Part shown: positions 51,370 to 60,072 of the stretch, piece by piece | Position numbering within the stretch: the first letter of the stretch is position 1 | Layout: the number at the start of each line of letters is the position of its first letter | NCBI GenBank assembly: GCA_041394185.1 | Contig: JAWKIQ010000001.1 | Location: 434,001 to 498,000, forward strand | Length of the DNA: 64,000 nucleotides | Direction: 5' to 3' | From: Acidimicrobiales bacterium | Lineage (GTDB): Bacteria; Actinomycetota; Acidimicrobiia; Acidimicrobiales; Poriferisodalaceae | The notes under the pieces: generated by a model | Databases searched by the model: none | Told to the model about the DNA's origin: nothing | What the model saw: only the letters and a program-made list of their open reading frames with translations | Translations under genes and position numbers: made by a program

Positions 51370-52572
51370 GTGTCCACCGAACGTTCAGCATCGGCCTACA
51401 GCGCCGTGCACAGCCGCGCTCTCAAATCGGTGGCGGTTCAGTTCTTCGTGAACGGTGCCCTGTTTGCGTCGTTCGTGCCCCGACTGCCCGAGATTCGCGA
51501 CCGGATCGAGGTTTCGGTGTCGACCATCGGCGTGTTGTTGTCGCTGGCCGGTCTCAGCGGCCTGTTGGGAAGTGCGGCGGTTGGGCACGTCATCGGCCGG
51601 TTCGGAACCAGGCGGGTGATGCTGTCGGCAAGTGCGGTTGTATCGGGCTGCCTCGCGGTTGTCGGGCTGGCTCGCTCTCCAGCGCTGTTCGTCGTCGGGC
51701 TGATGGGCATGATCGCGTTCGATGTGCTGGTCGATGTGGCCATGAACATGCAGGGCTCGTGGCTGAGCGCTCTGCGGCACACGCCCGTGCTGAACCGCCT
51801 GCACGGCCTGTGGAGCCTGGGCACCCTGGTGGGGGGAGCGGTCTCGTCTCGAATGGCGGCGGCGGGCGTGTCGTTGACCGCCCACCTTCTGGGTGCTGCC
51901 GCGGTACTGCTGTTGGTGCTGGCCTACGTCGGACCCGGTCTTTTGGCCGACGACCTTTCGCCGGAGACTGCGACCGAGCCGGCGAACGACAGCGACCACC
52001 GGCCGATGCGCCCGGTGTCGGTGGGAAAGCTGGTGCTGTTCGGGTTCTTTGCGGCCGGCTTCTTCGGCGTGACCTTGGAGCTGACCGCCATCGACTGGGC
52101 CGCGTTTCGACTCAGCGACGACTTCGCACTGTCGGCCGGCTCGGCTGCATTTGGTTATGTGGCGGTCACGGCCGGCATGACCGTTTCGCGCTTCGTGGCC
52201 GACTCGGTCGTGGCGCGGCTGGGAACCATGACCACGACCTGGATCTCGCTCGGGCTCACGGCCACAGGAATGCTGATTGCAAACCTGTCGGCCAGCTCTT
52301 CGCTTTCGCTGGTGGGTTTTGCCCTGAACGGTGCAGGCATCGCCGCGCTGTTGCCGGCCATGTACGACACCGCGGCCAAGCTGCCGGGCCGGTCGGCGTT
52401 GGGCCTTGGTGCGCTGACCGCCGGGCTGCGGACAGCGGCGCTGAGCGTTCCGGGCGTCGTCGGGCTTCTGGCCGGCACCGGGTTGTCGGTGGGGCAAGCC
52501 GTGGTCGTCGTGGCCCTGCCCAGCGTGGTGGGGTTTGGTGTGGCGGTGTCGCGGATGGGTGTGTTCCGGTGA
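51370..52572 (+). CDS. MFS transporter (YbjJ-like)
   Basis: 400-aa major facilitator with about 12 helices. It begins SRALKSVAVQFFVNGALFASFVPRLPEIRDRI, a segment characteristic of the YbjJ-type group, with GHVIGRFGTRR as loop 2-3 motif. The GTG at 51370 lies inside the longer open frame from 51211, whose upstream part overlaps the divergent DUF2207 start region. Substrate unknown. Confidence 0.82.
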   Translation: MSTERSASAYSAVHSRALKSVAVQFFVNGALFASFVPRLPEIRDRIEVSVSTIGVLLSLAGLSGLLGSAAVGHVIGRFGTRRVMLSASAVVSGCLAVVGLARSPALFVVGLMGMIAFDVLVDVAMNMQGSWLSALRHTPVLNRLHGLWSLGTLVGGAVSSRMAAAGVSLTAHLLGAAAVLLLVLAYVGPGLLADDLSPETATEPANDSDHRPMRPVSVGKLVLFGFFAAGFFGVTLELTAIDWAAFRLSDDFALSAGSAAFGYVAVTAGMTVSRFVADSVVARLGTMTTTWISLGLTATGMLIANLSASSSLSLVGFALNGAGIAALLPAMYDTAAKLPGRSALGLGALTAGLRTAALSVPGVVGLLAGTGLSVGQAVVVVALPSVVGFGVAVSRMGVFR

Positions 52573-52654
52573 GTGTCGGCCTGTGACATCCTCCTCTGAC
52601 GCAAGCTGCGTAGACGGGCCATGATGGGTGCAGGTCCATCGAGAGGAGACCTCC

Positions 52655-53170
52655 ATGAAGGTCCCCGTAAAGCTGCTCGGGCTTCACTTCGCCCCTTCGT
52701 CGGGCGCCACCGTGGTGTTGCTGGGTGAGTTCGACAACCCAGACCGGGTACTGCCGATCTTCATCGGACCTGCCGAAGCACGCTCGATAGCCATGGCGAT
52801 GGCCGAGGTCGAGATATCGCGGCCACAGACACACGACCTGTTCGTCGACGTGATCGAGGCGCTCGGCGCCAAGCTGGTCAGCGTCGACGTCAACGACCTG
52901 ATCGACAGCACCTTCTTCGCAGACCTGTCGCTGGAACACGACGGCGAGACGGTGGTGGTTTCGTCGCGGCCCAGCGATGGCATCGCGTTGGCCGTGCGGG
53001 TCGGCGCGCCCGTCAATGTCGAGTCAGCGGTGCTGGACGAGGCCGCGGTGATGGTCGACCACGACGTCGACACCCCGTTTGCCGACGACGAGATCGACCA
53101 GATCGTCGAGCGGTTCCAGAGCTATCTCGAGACCGTCACACCCGACGACTTCGTCGACCCCAACGACTGA
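52655..53170 (+). CDS. bifunctional nuclease family protein (DUF151)
   Basis: 171-aa protein of the DUF151/BFN family. The core LPIFIGPAEARSIAMAMAEVEISRPQTHDLFVDVIEALGAKL and FFADLSLEHDGETVVVSSRPSDGIALAVRVGAPV are hallmark blocks. Family members have been described as bifunctional nucleases in plants; the bacterial role is unclear. GAGGAG precedes the ATG by about 7 nt. Conserved in most actinobacteria near sporulation/redox genes, here followed by OsmC. Confidence 0.9.
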   Translation: MKVPVKLLGLHFAPSSGATVVLLGEFDNPDRVLPIFIGPAEARSIAMAMAEVEISRPQTHDLFVDVIEALGAKLVSVDVNDLIDSTFFADLSLEHDGETVVVSSRPSDGIALAVRVGAPVNVESAVLDEAAVMVDHDVDTPFADDEIDQIVERFQSYLETVTPDDFVDPND

Positions 53171-53212
53171 GCGGGGTTGGATATCGGCCGCTGAAGCGCT
53201 TTGCTTTGTGCT

Positions 53213-53653
53213 GTGAGCAACACCAAGAGCACCACGGTCCATCATCTCGTCGGCAAGCGGTTTGTGGGCAAGACCCCCGACGGCATGCAGGTGATGATCG
53301 ACGGCGAGGACGCGGCCAAGACGGGCATGAACCCCATGGAGCTCTTGTTGAACGCCGTGGGTGCGTGCGCAGCGTTCGATGTGGTTGTGATGATCGGCAA
53401 GCGGCGCCTGGACCTGCTGAGCTATCGCATTGAGCTAGAGGGCGACCGCGCCGACTCGGTTCCCGCTTTCTATACGGCCATTCGGGCCAAGCACATCATC
53501 GATGCCCCAGGCCTCAGCACCAAGATGGCCGAGCGCTTTGTGGGCCTGGCCACCGACAAGTACTGCTCGGTCGCCAGCAGCCTCAACCCCGACATCTCGA
53601 TCACCTACGAGGTCGAGTTGCTGCACGACGATGCCGAGGGCGAAGACGAATAG
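53213..53653 (+). CDS. OsmC family protein
   Basis: 146-aa OsmC/Ohr-fold protein. A conserved Cys is in LNAVGACAAFDVV and a second in TDKYCSVASSL, the two positions that form the thiol peroxidase pair, so organic hydroperoxide reduction is plausible. KTGMNPMELLLNAVGAC is the family signature helix. GTG 53213 is favoured over TTG 53201. It converges with an enoyl-CoA hydratase 2 bp away. Confidence 0.88.
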   Translation: MSNTKSTTVHHLVGKRFVGKTPDGMQVMIDGEDAAKTGMNPMELLLNAVGACAAFDVVVMIGKRRLDLLSYRIELEGDRADSVPAFYTAIRAKHIIDAPGLSTKMAERFVGLATDKYCSVASSLNPDISITYEVELLHDDAEGEDE

Positions 53654-53655
53654 CC

Positions 53656-54381
53656 CTAGTCGCGCACCTGCTGGGCGTTCAGCAGGGCGTTGCTCTTGGG
53701 AGCCTCGAACCACGTCTGGGGGTCGATGGTGCGCCGCGCTGTGATGGCTGCCTTGATTGAACGTGACGCGCCAGGCTTGTAACCGGCCATGCGCTCAGCG
53801 TGGGCCTGGGCCACCGCCAACACGTGGTCGTCCGGCACCACTTCCTGCACTACCCCCAGCTCGTGCATGCGCGCGGCCGGCACCCGGTCGCCGTAGTAGG
53901 CCAGCCTCGCCAGCACGAACTCCGACGCCTTCAGCGACATCCAGGCCGCGTTCATGGGAATGCCCGAGCCCTGGCGGATCTCGCCGATCTGCATGAACGC
54001 CGACTCTCCGGCCACCAGTACGTCGCACGCCAGGGCCAGCGAGGTGCTGGCGTTGATCGTGTAGCGCTCGACCGCGGCGATGATTGGGCACTGGCAGTTG
54101 TAGAGCGCCATGTGGGCGGCGTTCGTGCTGCTCGACATGTTGGGCACCCATGCGGGCCGCGGATCGGCCTGGAGTTCGGTGAGGTCGATTCCAGACGAGA
54201 ACGCTCCGCCAGCGCCGCTGAGAACTATCGCTGCGACCGTTTCGTCCGCGCTGAGATCGTTGAGGGCATCGGCCAACTCGTCGTAGAGCGGCCCGATGAT
54301 GGCGTTCTTCCTGTGCGGGCGGTTGAGCGTGAGCGACGCCCACCCATCGTGGCGTTCGACGAGGACATTCGGATCGGACAT
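53656..54381 (-). CDS. enoyl-CoA hydratase/isomerase family protein
   Basis: 241-aa crotonase-fold protein. N-terminal WASLTLNRPHRKNAI and the oxyanion-hole segment GAGGAFSSGIDLTEL are present. Where catalytic Glu residues are expected the sequence is SAFMQIGEIRQGSGIPM, so hydratase versus isomerase or other activity is uncertain. It is shorter than typical (about 255-260). Divergent from the Baeyer-Villiger monooxygenase, with which it may share a degradation pathway. Confidence 0.85.
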   Translation of the reverse strand: MSDPNVLVERHDGWASLTLNRPHRKNAIIGPLYDELADALNDLSADETVAAIVLSGAGGAFSSGIDLTELQADPRPAWVPNMSSSTNAAHMALYNCQCPIIAAVERYTINASTSLALACDVLVAGESAFMQIGEIRQGSGIPMNAAWMSLKASEFVLARLAYYGDRVPAARMHELGVVQEVVPDDHVLAVAQAHAERMAGYKPGASRSIKAAITARRTIDPQTWFEAPKSNALLNAQQVRD

Positions 54382-54491
54382 GTGGCTTTCCTTGGGACGG
54401 GGTTGGTGTCGACCCTATTTCGATGTCGGATGCAGGACCGAACTGGCTGGTGAGCCAACATTGGAGGCGGACGCCTAACGACGAGGAACAG

Positions 54492-56123
54492 ATGAGCAGC
54501 ATCAATTCCGACAGCCAACAGCCATACGAGGTGATCGTCCTCGGAGCCGGCGTCGGTGGCATCTACCAGATCAAGCGGCTCACCGATTTGGGCATCAGTT
54601 CGATCTTGCTCGAGACCGAGGCCGACCTGGGCGGCACCTGGTATCGCAACCGCTATCCGGGGTCCAGGTTCGACTCCGAGAGCTACACCTACGGCTACTC
54701 GTTCTCTCAAGAGCTGCTCGACGAGTGGCACTGGAACGAGCGGTTCTCGCCCCAGCCCGAGAACCTGCGCTATCTCAACTATGTCGCCGACAAGTTCGAC
54801 CTGCGCAAACACATGAGGTTCAACTCACGTGTGGTGTCGATGCAGTGGGACGAGGATGCGAACTTGTGGCATCTGTTCCTCGAGGATGGCACCGAGTTCA
54901 AGTCGTGGTTCGTCATAACCACCATCGGGTTGTTGTCGGCACCGACCCTGCCGCGGATCGAGGGGATGGAGACTTTCGCTGGTGAAGCCCATCACACCTT
55001 CTATTGGCCATCCGAGCCCGTGCCGATGGAGGGCCGCAAGGTCGGCGTCATAGGCACGGGAGCCACCGGCATCCAGGTCATCGCCGAGATCGCAGACAAG
55101 GTCGGCGAGCTGTGGGTGTTCCAGCGACGGCCCAACTGGAGTGCTCCGCTGAACAATTCGCCCATCTCCGAAGAAGAGATGGCCGACATCCGCAGCAGAT
55201 ACCCGGAGATCCTGGCTCGTTGTGATCGCACCCCCGGCAGCTTCGAGCACGAACCCGACCGGCGCGGGTTCTGGAACGTCAGCCGCGAGGAGCGTCTCGA
55301 ACTCTGGGACCGGCTCTACGACGAGCCCGGCTTCGGTATCTGGCTCCAGAACTTCACCGAGATCTTCACCGACGATGAGGCCAACGCCGAGTTCTCGGCC
55401 TACATCGCAGACCGGATCCGGCAGCGTGTGGACGATCCCGAGGTGGCCGAGAAGCTCATTCCGAAAGATCACGGGTTCGGGGTGCAGCGCGTGCCTCTGG
55501 AAACTCACTATTTCGAGGCATTCAACCGCGACAACGTGCACCTGGTCGACCTGCTGGAGACCCCGATCGAGCGGATCGTCCCCGAGGGTGTGCAGACGAC
55601 CGACCACACCTACCCGCTCGACCTTCTCGTGTACGCCACGGGCTTCGACGCCGTCACAGGAGCGTTCGACCGCATCGACATCCAGGGTGTCAACGGCGAC
55701 AAGCTGGCAACCAAGTGGGCCGATGGTCCGTCCACCTATCTGGGCATCGGAATCCACGGCTTCCCGAACATGATGATGGTTGCCGGCCCACAAAGCGCCT
55801 CGTCTACCAGCAACTTCCCGCGGGGGATCGAGCGCCTGGTCGACTGGATCACCGATGCTGTCGTGCACTTCCGCAACAGCGGGGTGAGGCGCGTCGAGGC
55901 CTCGGCACAGAGCGAAGCCGAGTGGACCCAACACATCGAAGACCTGTACCAGCCCATGCTGATGAAGCGGGCTCAGGGCTGGTTCACCGGCTACAACTCC
56001 AACGTCGAGGGGCATGGCCAGGGCACCGTGCGCTACGTGGTCTACAACGGTGGAGCGCCCAAGTACGCCAAGCTGCTGGGCGAGATCGCCCAAGACGGAT
56101 ACCGAGGCTTCGAAACCGACTGA
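54492..56123 (+). CDS. Baeyer-Villiger monooxygenase (flavin-containing)
   Basis: 543-aa FAD/NADPH class B monooxygenase. The FAD motif GAGVGGIYQIKRL, the BVMO fingerprint FAGEAHHTFYWP (F-x-G-x3-H-x3-W-P) and the NADPH motif GVIGTGATGIQVI occur in order. It would insert oxygen into a ketone to give an ester or lactone. The ATG at 54492 follows AGGAA. A convergent MFS exporter follows, 39 bp apart. Substrate (cyclic, aryl or long-chain ketone) unknown. Confidence 0.92.
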   Translation: MSSINSDSQQPYEVIVLGAGVGGIYQIKRLTDLGISSILLETEADLGGTWYRNRYPGSRFDSESYTYGYSFSQELLDEWHWNERFSPQPENLRYLNYVADKFDLRKHMRFNSRVVSMQWDEDANLWHLFLEDGTEFKSWFVITTIGLLSAPTLPRIEGMETFAGEAHHTFYWPSEPVPMEGRKVGVIGTGATGIQVIAEIADKVGELWVFQRRPNWSAPLNNSPISEEEMADIRSRYPEILARCDRTPGSFEHEPDRRGFWNVSREERLELWDRLYDEPGFGIWLQNFTEIFTDDEANAEFSAYIADRIRQRVDDPEVAEKLIPKDHGFGVQRVPLETHYFEAFNRDNVHLVDLLETPIERIVPEGVQTTDHTYPLDLLVYATGFDAVTGAFDRIDIQGVNGDKLATKWADGPSTYLGIGIHGFPNMMMVAGPQSASSTSNFPRGIERLVDWITDAVVHFRNSGVRRVEASAQSEAEWTQHIEDLYQPMLMKRAQGWFTGYNSNVEGHGQGTVRYVVYNGGAPKYAKLLGEIAQDGYRGFETD

Positions 56124-56162
56124 CGCTTCGGCGAGAACTGACCGGAGCCTGGCGGGCCCACA

Positions 56163-57584
56163 TCAGTCGGCGGTGCGGGTCGCCCCGATCTGTCGCAGGC
56201 CCACCAGCGCGGCCAACAGCATCGTTGTCGCGATCATGACCCATCCTGCGCGGTGTGCGTCGACCAGCTCTGCAGTTGTCACCGGCGAGCCGATCACGGC
56301 GACCAAGACGGCAATACCCAGGGCAGAACCCACCTGGCGAAAGGTGTTGTTGACCGCTCCGCCCACCGATAGTCGCTGGGCGGGAAGGTCTGCGACCGAA
56401 GCCGCCGAGTTCACCGGAATGAACATCGCTATGCCCGCGGCCACCAGCTGGCCCAGCGCCATGAACAGCCACGGTCGGGTGGTTTCGTCGAACACGACCA
56501 CGAACACCAGCATCAGGGCGGCGACCAACAGTGGACCCGCAACAACAAAGGTTCTGAAGCCGAAGCGGCTGGCGAGGCGGCCCGTCACCGGCGACAGCAA
56601 AGCGACTGTTGCGGGCGCCACGGCGCTGAGCAGGCCCGCGGTCAACACGTCATATCCCCACGCCTGGCGCAGGAACAGCACGTTGTTGAGACCCAAAGCG
56701 GCGAAACCCGCGAAGAAGGCCAGGCCCGAGAAGTTGGCGATCGAGAACGAGCGACTCTGGAACAGCGTCAGGTCCAGTATCGGCTCTGGGTGGGTTCGTT
56801 GGCGGGCGACGAACACGACGATGATCGCCAAACCGGCGGCGATCGACCCCAGCGTCCTGGCGTCGGCCCATCCCCAAACCTCAGAGCGTGAGATGCCCAG
56901 GGTTGCGCCACCCAAGGCTGCGCTTATCAGGGCTGCGCCTGCGTAGTCGGGGCGCGTCTTGGTGGGGTTTCGGGCCGATTCGCTGAGAGCGCTTCGGCTG
57001 GCTGCCAGCAACAGGGCACATATGGGCAGGTTGATCCAGAAGGCGGCGCGCCAATCGGACAGCGATATGGCAAATGCTCCCAGGCTTGGCCCGCTTGCGA
57101 CGCCGAGGGCACCTATGCCTCCCCACATCGCGACGACCTGCGTGCGGCGCTCGATGGGGAATGCGGCGATCAACAGGCCAAGGGTCGCCGGGGTGAGGGC
57201 GGCTCCTCCAAGGCCCTGCAGTGCCCGACCGGCGACCAAGACGCCCAGCCCGGGCGCAAAGGCTGCCACCAGCGAGCCCAGGGCGAACAAGGTGACGCCC
57301 ACCCGAAACATCAGGCGACGCCCGACCGAGTCTGCTGTCTTGCCCGACACCACCAACAGCGACCCGTAGAAGATGTTGTAGATGGTGACTATCCACGAGG
57401 CGTCAACCCGCGAGATGCCGAAGTCGACGACTATGTCCGGGAACGCCACATTGACGATCGAGAGGTCGAGAGTGGTGATGTAGAACGCAGCGGCACACAC
57501 GGCGAACACTTGCCACGGAGAGGTGGGGGACTGCGTCGGGCTTCTTGTCTGCACGGGGCGAGAGTCGAACACAGCAATTTCCAA
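56163..57584 (-). CDS. MFS multidrug efflux transporter (DHA2/EmrB-like)
   Basis: 473-aa transporter with about 14 helices. The TTLDLSIVNVAFPDI helix 1 (motif D1) and GRALQGLGGAALTPATLGLL (motif C-like, antiporter type) mark the 14-TM DHA2 drug-export group. The ORF begins with a TTG at 57584; a GTG at 57572 is an alternative. A palindrome covering the start region and a divergent HxlR-type regulator suggest the exporter is induced by its substrate. Confidence 0.85.
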   Translation of the reverse strand: MEIAVFDSRPVQTRSPTQSPTSPWQVFAVCAAAFYITTLDLSIVNVAFPDIVVDFGISRVDASWIVTIYNIFYGSLLVVSGKTADSVGRRLMFRVGVTLFALGSLVAAFAPGLGVLVAGRALQGLGGAALTPATLGLLIAAFPIERRTQVVAMWGGIGALGVASGPSLGAFAISLSDWRAAFWINLPICALLLAASRSALSESARNPTKTRPDYAGAALISAALGGATLGISRSEVWGWADARTLGSIAAGLAIIVVFVARQRTHPEPILDLTLFQSRSFSIANFSGLAFFAGFAALGLNNVLFLRQAWGYDVLTAGLLSAVAPATVALLSPVTGRLASRFGFRTFVVAGPLLVAALMLVFVVVFDETTRPWLFMALGQLVAAGIAMFIPVNSAASVADLPAQRLSVGGAVNNTFRQVGSALGIAVLVAVIGSPVTTAELVDAHRAGWVMIATTMLLAALVGLRQIGATRTAD

Positions 57585-57599
57585 CTGTCAAATTGGAAA
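57578..57599. promoter_or_regulatory. inverted repeat operator between MFS exporter and HxlR-type gene
   Basis: TTTCCAA (57578-57584) and TTGGAAA (57593-57599) form a perfect 7-bp inverted repeat with an 8-nt spacer, spanning the MFS start and lying 14 bp upstream of the regulator's -10. Likely binding site of the divergently encoded regulator. Confidence 0.65.
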
Positions 57600-57612
57600 C
57601 CCCTGTGTGTGA

Positions 57613-57618
57613 TAGGGT
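57613..57618 (+). promoter_or_regulatory. candidate leaderless -10 element (TAGGGT, 6 nt before ATG)
   Basis: TAGGGT ends 6 nt before the ATG at 57625; identical in sequence and spacing to the element before the HheG-like gene. Confidence 0.45.
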
Positions 57619-57624
57619 GTCGAC

Positions 57625-58269
57625 ATGGCACGGCGCTCGTACAACCAGCTATGCGGCCTCGCTGCAGCCCTGGACGTGACCTCGCAGCGATGGGCCATGC
57701 TGATCGTCAGAGATCTGGTGCCTGGGCCTCGCCGCTTCACAGACCTGTTCGAGGGGTTGCCAGGCGTGTCGACCGACATATTGGCGCAGCGTCTGCGAGA
57801 GCTCGACGATGCGGGCGCAATCCGCAAGATCGAGCTCAGAGATCCTGCGCCGGTGACGCTCTATGAGCTGACCGAGCGAGGTCGCGAACTGGCAACCATC
57901 GGCGCTCAGCTGGCCCGGTGGGGTATGCCGTTGCTGCAGGGAGCCGACCGCGGGCAACTCCACAGCAATCCACGGTGGGCGCTTCAGTCGATCGCGTCGA
58001 GGTGTGCGTCGTCGCTACCCGAAGGGGTGGCCGAGGGATATGTCGAGTTCGTCATCGACGGCTCCACCGATCTCTCATTGGCGCTCACCCCCGCCGGCGC
58101 GTCGATCAGATATGGGCGCGCAGATGAGGCGCCGATCGCCCGAGTCGAGTGCACCTCCGATGCATTCTTCGCTGCGCTGGCCCGGCCTGGTTCCGCAGCA
58201 GACACGCCCGACTTCGAAGTCGACGGCGACCTCACCACCGTGCAGGCGCTGCTGGGCGCACTGCGATGA
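57625..58269 (+). CDS. HxlR-type winged-helix regulator with SCP2-like domain
   Basis: 214 aa. N-terminal winged helix (residues about 1-95) contains QRWAMLIVRDLVPGPRRFTDLFEGLPGVSTDILAQRLRELDDAG, the HxlR signature. The C-terminal half (about 110-214) resembles the SCP2/sterol-carrier fold often fused to this group and could be a ligand sensor. Divergent from the efflux transporter with a shared palindrome, hence its probable regulator. Confidence 0.87.
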   Translation: MARRSYNQLCGLAAALDVTSQRWAMLIVRDLVPGPRRFTDLFEGLPGVSTDILAQRLRELDDAGAIRKIELRDPAPVTLYELTERGRELATIGAQLARWGMPLLQGADRGQLHSNPRWALQSIASRCASSLPEGVAEGYVEFVIDGSTDLSLALTPAGASIRYGRADEAPIARVECTSDAFFAALARPGSAADTPDFEVDGDLTTVQALLGALR

Positions 58270-58341
58270 ACCCAGAGCCGCCGGCCTAGGAGCCGGGCCG
58301 AGAGGTGACGTCTAGTCGTATTGGAACTACCTTCCGCTCTT

Positions 58342-58358
58342 GTTGGCCCTTGGCCAAC
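58342..58358. terminator. hairpin between convergent genes
   Basis: GTTGGCC-CTT-GGCCAAC is a perfect 7-bp stem with 3-nt loop, in the 142-bp gap between the regulator stop (58269) and the crotonase stop (58412). GC-rich sequence follows, no T-run. The rest of the gap holds no ORF; a 13-bp direct repeat TAGGAGCCGGGCC occurs at 58287 and 58413. Confidence 0.6.
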
Positions 58359-58411
58359 GGGCCGCTCGGGCCCCGGGCTAGCTTCTAGGCTTCGCCTATC
58401 CGCTAACCCTC

Positions 58412-59161
58412 TTAGGAGCCGGGCCAGTCTGGTGTGCGCTTTTCGAAGAATGCCGACACGCCCTCGTGTCTGTCTTCGCTGGACATGATGACTTCCTGGG
58501 CCGTCCGGGTGACGGCCCAGCCGCGTTCTTCTTCGTCGGCGTGAATCTCGCCGAGAACGGCCAGGGTCTCGCGGATCGAGGTCGGGGCGTTCAGCACGAT
58601 GCGTTCCGCGAGTTCCACACCAACAGCTACGGCCGTGCCCGGTTCGGCCAGGCGGTTCACCAGACCAAGCCGTTCCAGGCGCGGGGCGTCTACCGGGTCG
58701 CCGGTCAGCAGCATCTCGCGAGCAACGTTCAGCGGAAGGGCCCTGGGGGCTCTGAACATGCCCCCGCTGGTGGCCACCAGCCCCCTTCTCACCTCCGGCA
58801 GACCAAATCGTGCGTCGCTTGCGGCGACGATCAGGTCGCAGGCCAGGGCGATCTCGAAACCGCCGCCGAAGGCGAAACCCTCTACGGCGGCGATGATGGG
58901 CTTTGGCGAGCGCCGGCCGATGATGCCGTACAACCCGCCTCGTTGGGTGGGAGTGCCCGACCCCTCGGCGATGTCGGTACCGGCGCAGAACATGCTGGTG
59001 CCACCGGTGATGACGGCCACCCGCGCTGCGGGATCGTCCTCGAACTCGTTGAGGGCACCGTCGATGGCCTCGGTCATCTCGGCGTTGATGGCGTTTCGTT
59101 TGGCTTCGCGGTCGAGCCGGATGATCCGAACTGGGCCCATCGTCTCGGTCTGAACTGGCAC
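58412..59161 (-). CDS. enoyl-CoA hydratase/isomerase family protein
   Basis: 249-aa crotonase. GGTSMFCAGTDIAEG supplies the oxyanion hole and AVEGFAFGGGFEIALACDLIVAASDARFGLPEVRRGL the core with the family Glu positions (FEIAL, LPEV). The frame is open upstream, but GGAGGG lies just before the GTG at 59161, which starts the homology. It begins 15 bp after the PPK2 stop on the same strand, so the two may be co-transcribed. Specific acyl-CoA substrate unknown. Confidence 0.87.
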   Translation of the reverse strand: MPVQTETMGPVRIIRLDREAKRNAINAEMTEAIDGALNEFEDDPAARVAVITGGTSMFCAGTDIAEGSGTPTQRGGLYGIIGRRSPKPIIAAVEGFAFGGGFEIALACDLIVAASDARFGLPEVRRGLVATSGGMFRAPRALPLNVAREMLLTGDPVDAPRLERLGLVNRLAEPGTAVAVGVELAERIVLNAPTSIRETLAVLGEIHADEEERGWAVTRTAQEVIMSSEDRHEGVSAFFEKRTPDWPGS

Positions 59162-59175
59162 TGGACCCTCCGGGG

Positions 59176-60018
59176 TCAAAAGATCTGGGGTACGAAAGTC
59201 TGCTCGCGCATGGGCGGGCGGATGTAGGGCATCTCCACACGATCGGGGATGTCGATCGGGTCGGGCACGACATCTTCGTACGGGATCTTCGACAGGATGT
59301 GGCTGATGCAGTTCAGCCTGGCGCGGCGCTTGTCGTCGGATGGCACCACATACCAGGGCGCCTGCTTGATGTCGGTGTACTGGAAGGTCGTGTCCTTGGC
59401 CATCGAGTAGCGGGTGTACAGGCGGCGCTCTTCGAGGTCCATGTCCGACAGCTTCCAGCGCTTGACCGGCTCCTCGTTGCGGGCCGCGAACCTGCGGCCC
59501 TGCTCCTCGTAGCTGATCGAGAACCAGTACTTGAGGATGATGATGCCCGAGCGCACCAGCATCCGCTCGAACTCGGGGCACGTGCGCAAGAACTCCTGAT
59601 GTTGCTCTTCGGTGCAGTAGCCCATCACCCATTCGACGTTCGAGCGGTTGTACCAGCTGCGGTCGAACAGCACGATCTCGCCACCGCTGGGCAGCAGGGG
59701 AACGTAGCGCTGGAAGTACCACTGGGTCTGTTCGCGCTCGGTGGGTTTGGGCAGCGCCTCGGTGCGAACTATGCGAGGGCTCGTGCGCTCGCTGATGCGC
59801 TTGATGACTCCGCCCTTGCCGGCTGAACCGCGACCTTCGAAGATGATCAGCACCCGAAGCCCGTGATGGGCAACCCAGTACTGCAGCTTGACCAGCTCTT
59901 CCTGCAACTCCTCGAGCTTTTGTTCGTAGAAGCGCTTCTTGAGGGTGCCCTCGGCGGTGTAGTGCTGGTCGCCCGCGGGTGTGTCGTTCAGCAGTGCGTC
60001 AGAGGTCTTGAAGGCCAT
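59176..60018 (-). CDS. ppk2: polyphosphate kinase 2
   Basis: 280-aa class I-type PPK2. Walker A FEGRGSAGKGG (about residues 75-85), lid-region RTEALPKPTEREQTQWYFQRY and Walker B VLFDRSWYNRSNVE are intact. It transfers phosphate between polyphosphate and nucleoside di- or monophosphates. Start at the ATG 60018; the longer frame to 60066 lacks support. Upstream GH31 gene lies 54 bp away on the same strand, so the three may form an operon. Confidence 0.92.
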   Translation of the reverse strand: MAFKTSDALLNDTPAGDQHYTAEGTLKKRFYEQKLEELQEELVKLQYWVAHHGLRVLIIFEGRGSAGKGGVIKRISERTSPRIVRTEALPKPTEREQTQWYFQRYVPLLPSGGEIVLFDRSWYNRSNVEWVMGYCTEEQHQEFLRTCPEFERMLVRSGIIILKYWFSISYEEQGRRFAARNEEPVKRWKLSDMDLEERRLYTRYSMAKDTTFQYTDIKQAPWYVVPSDDKRRARLNCISHILSKIPYEDVVPDPIDIPDRVEMPYIRPPMREQTFVPQIF

Positions 60019-60072
60019 TCGGGCATGGCTCCGGTTCGGCGGACGTGCAACCAAAGGATGGCACACGCCGCT

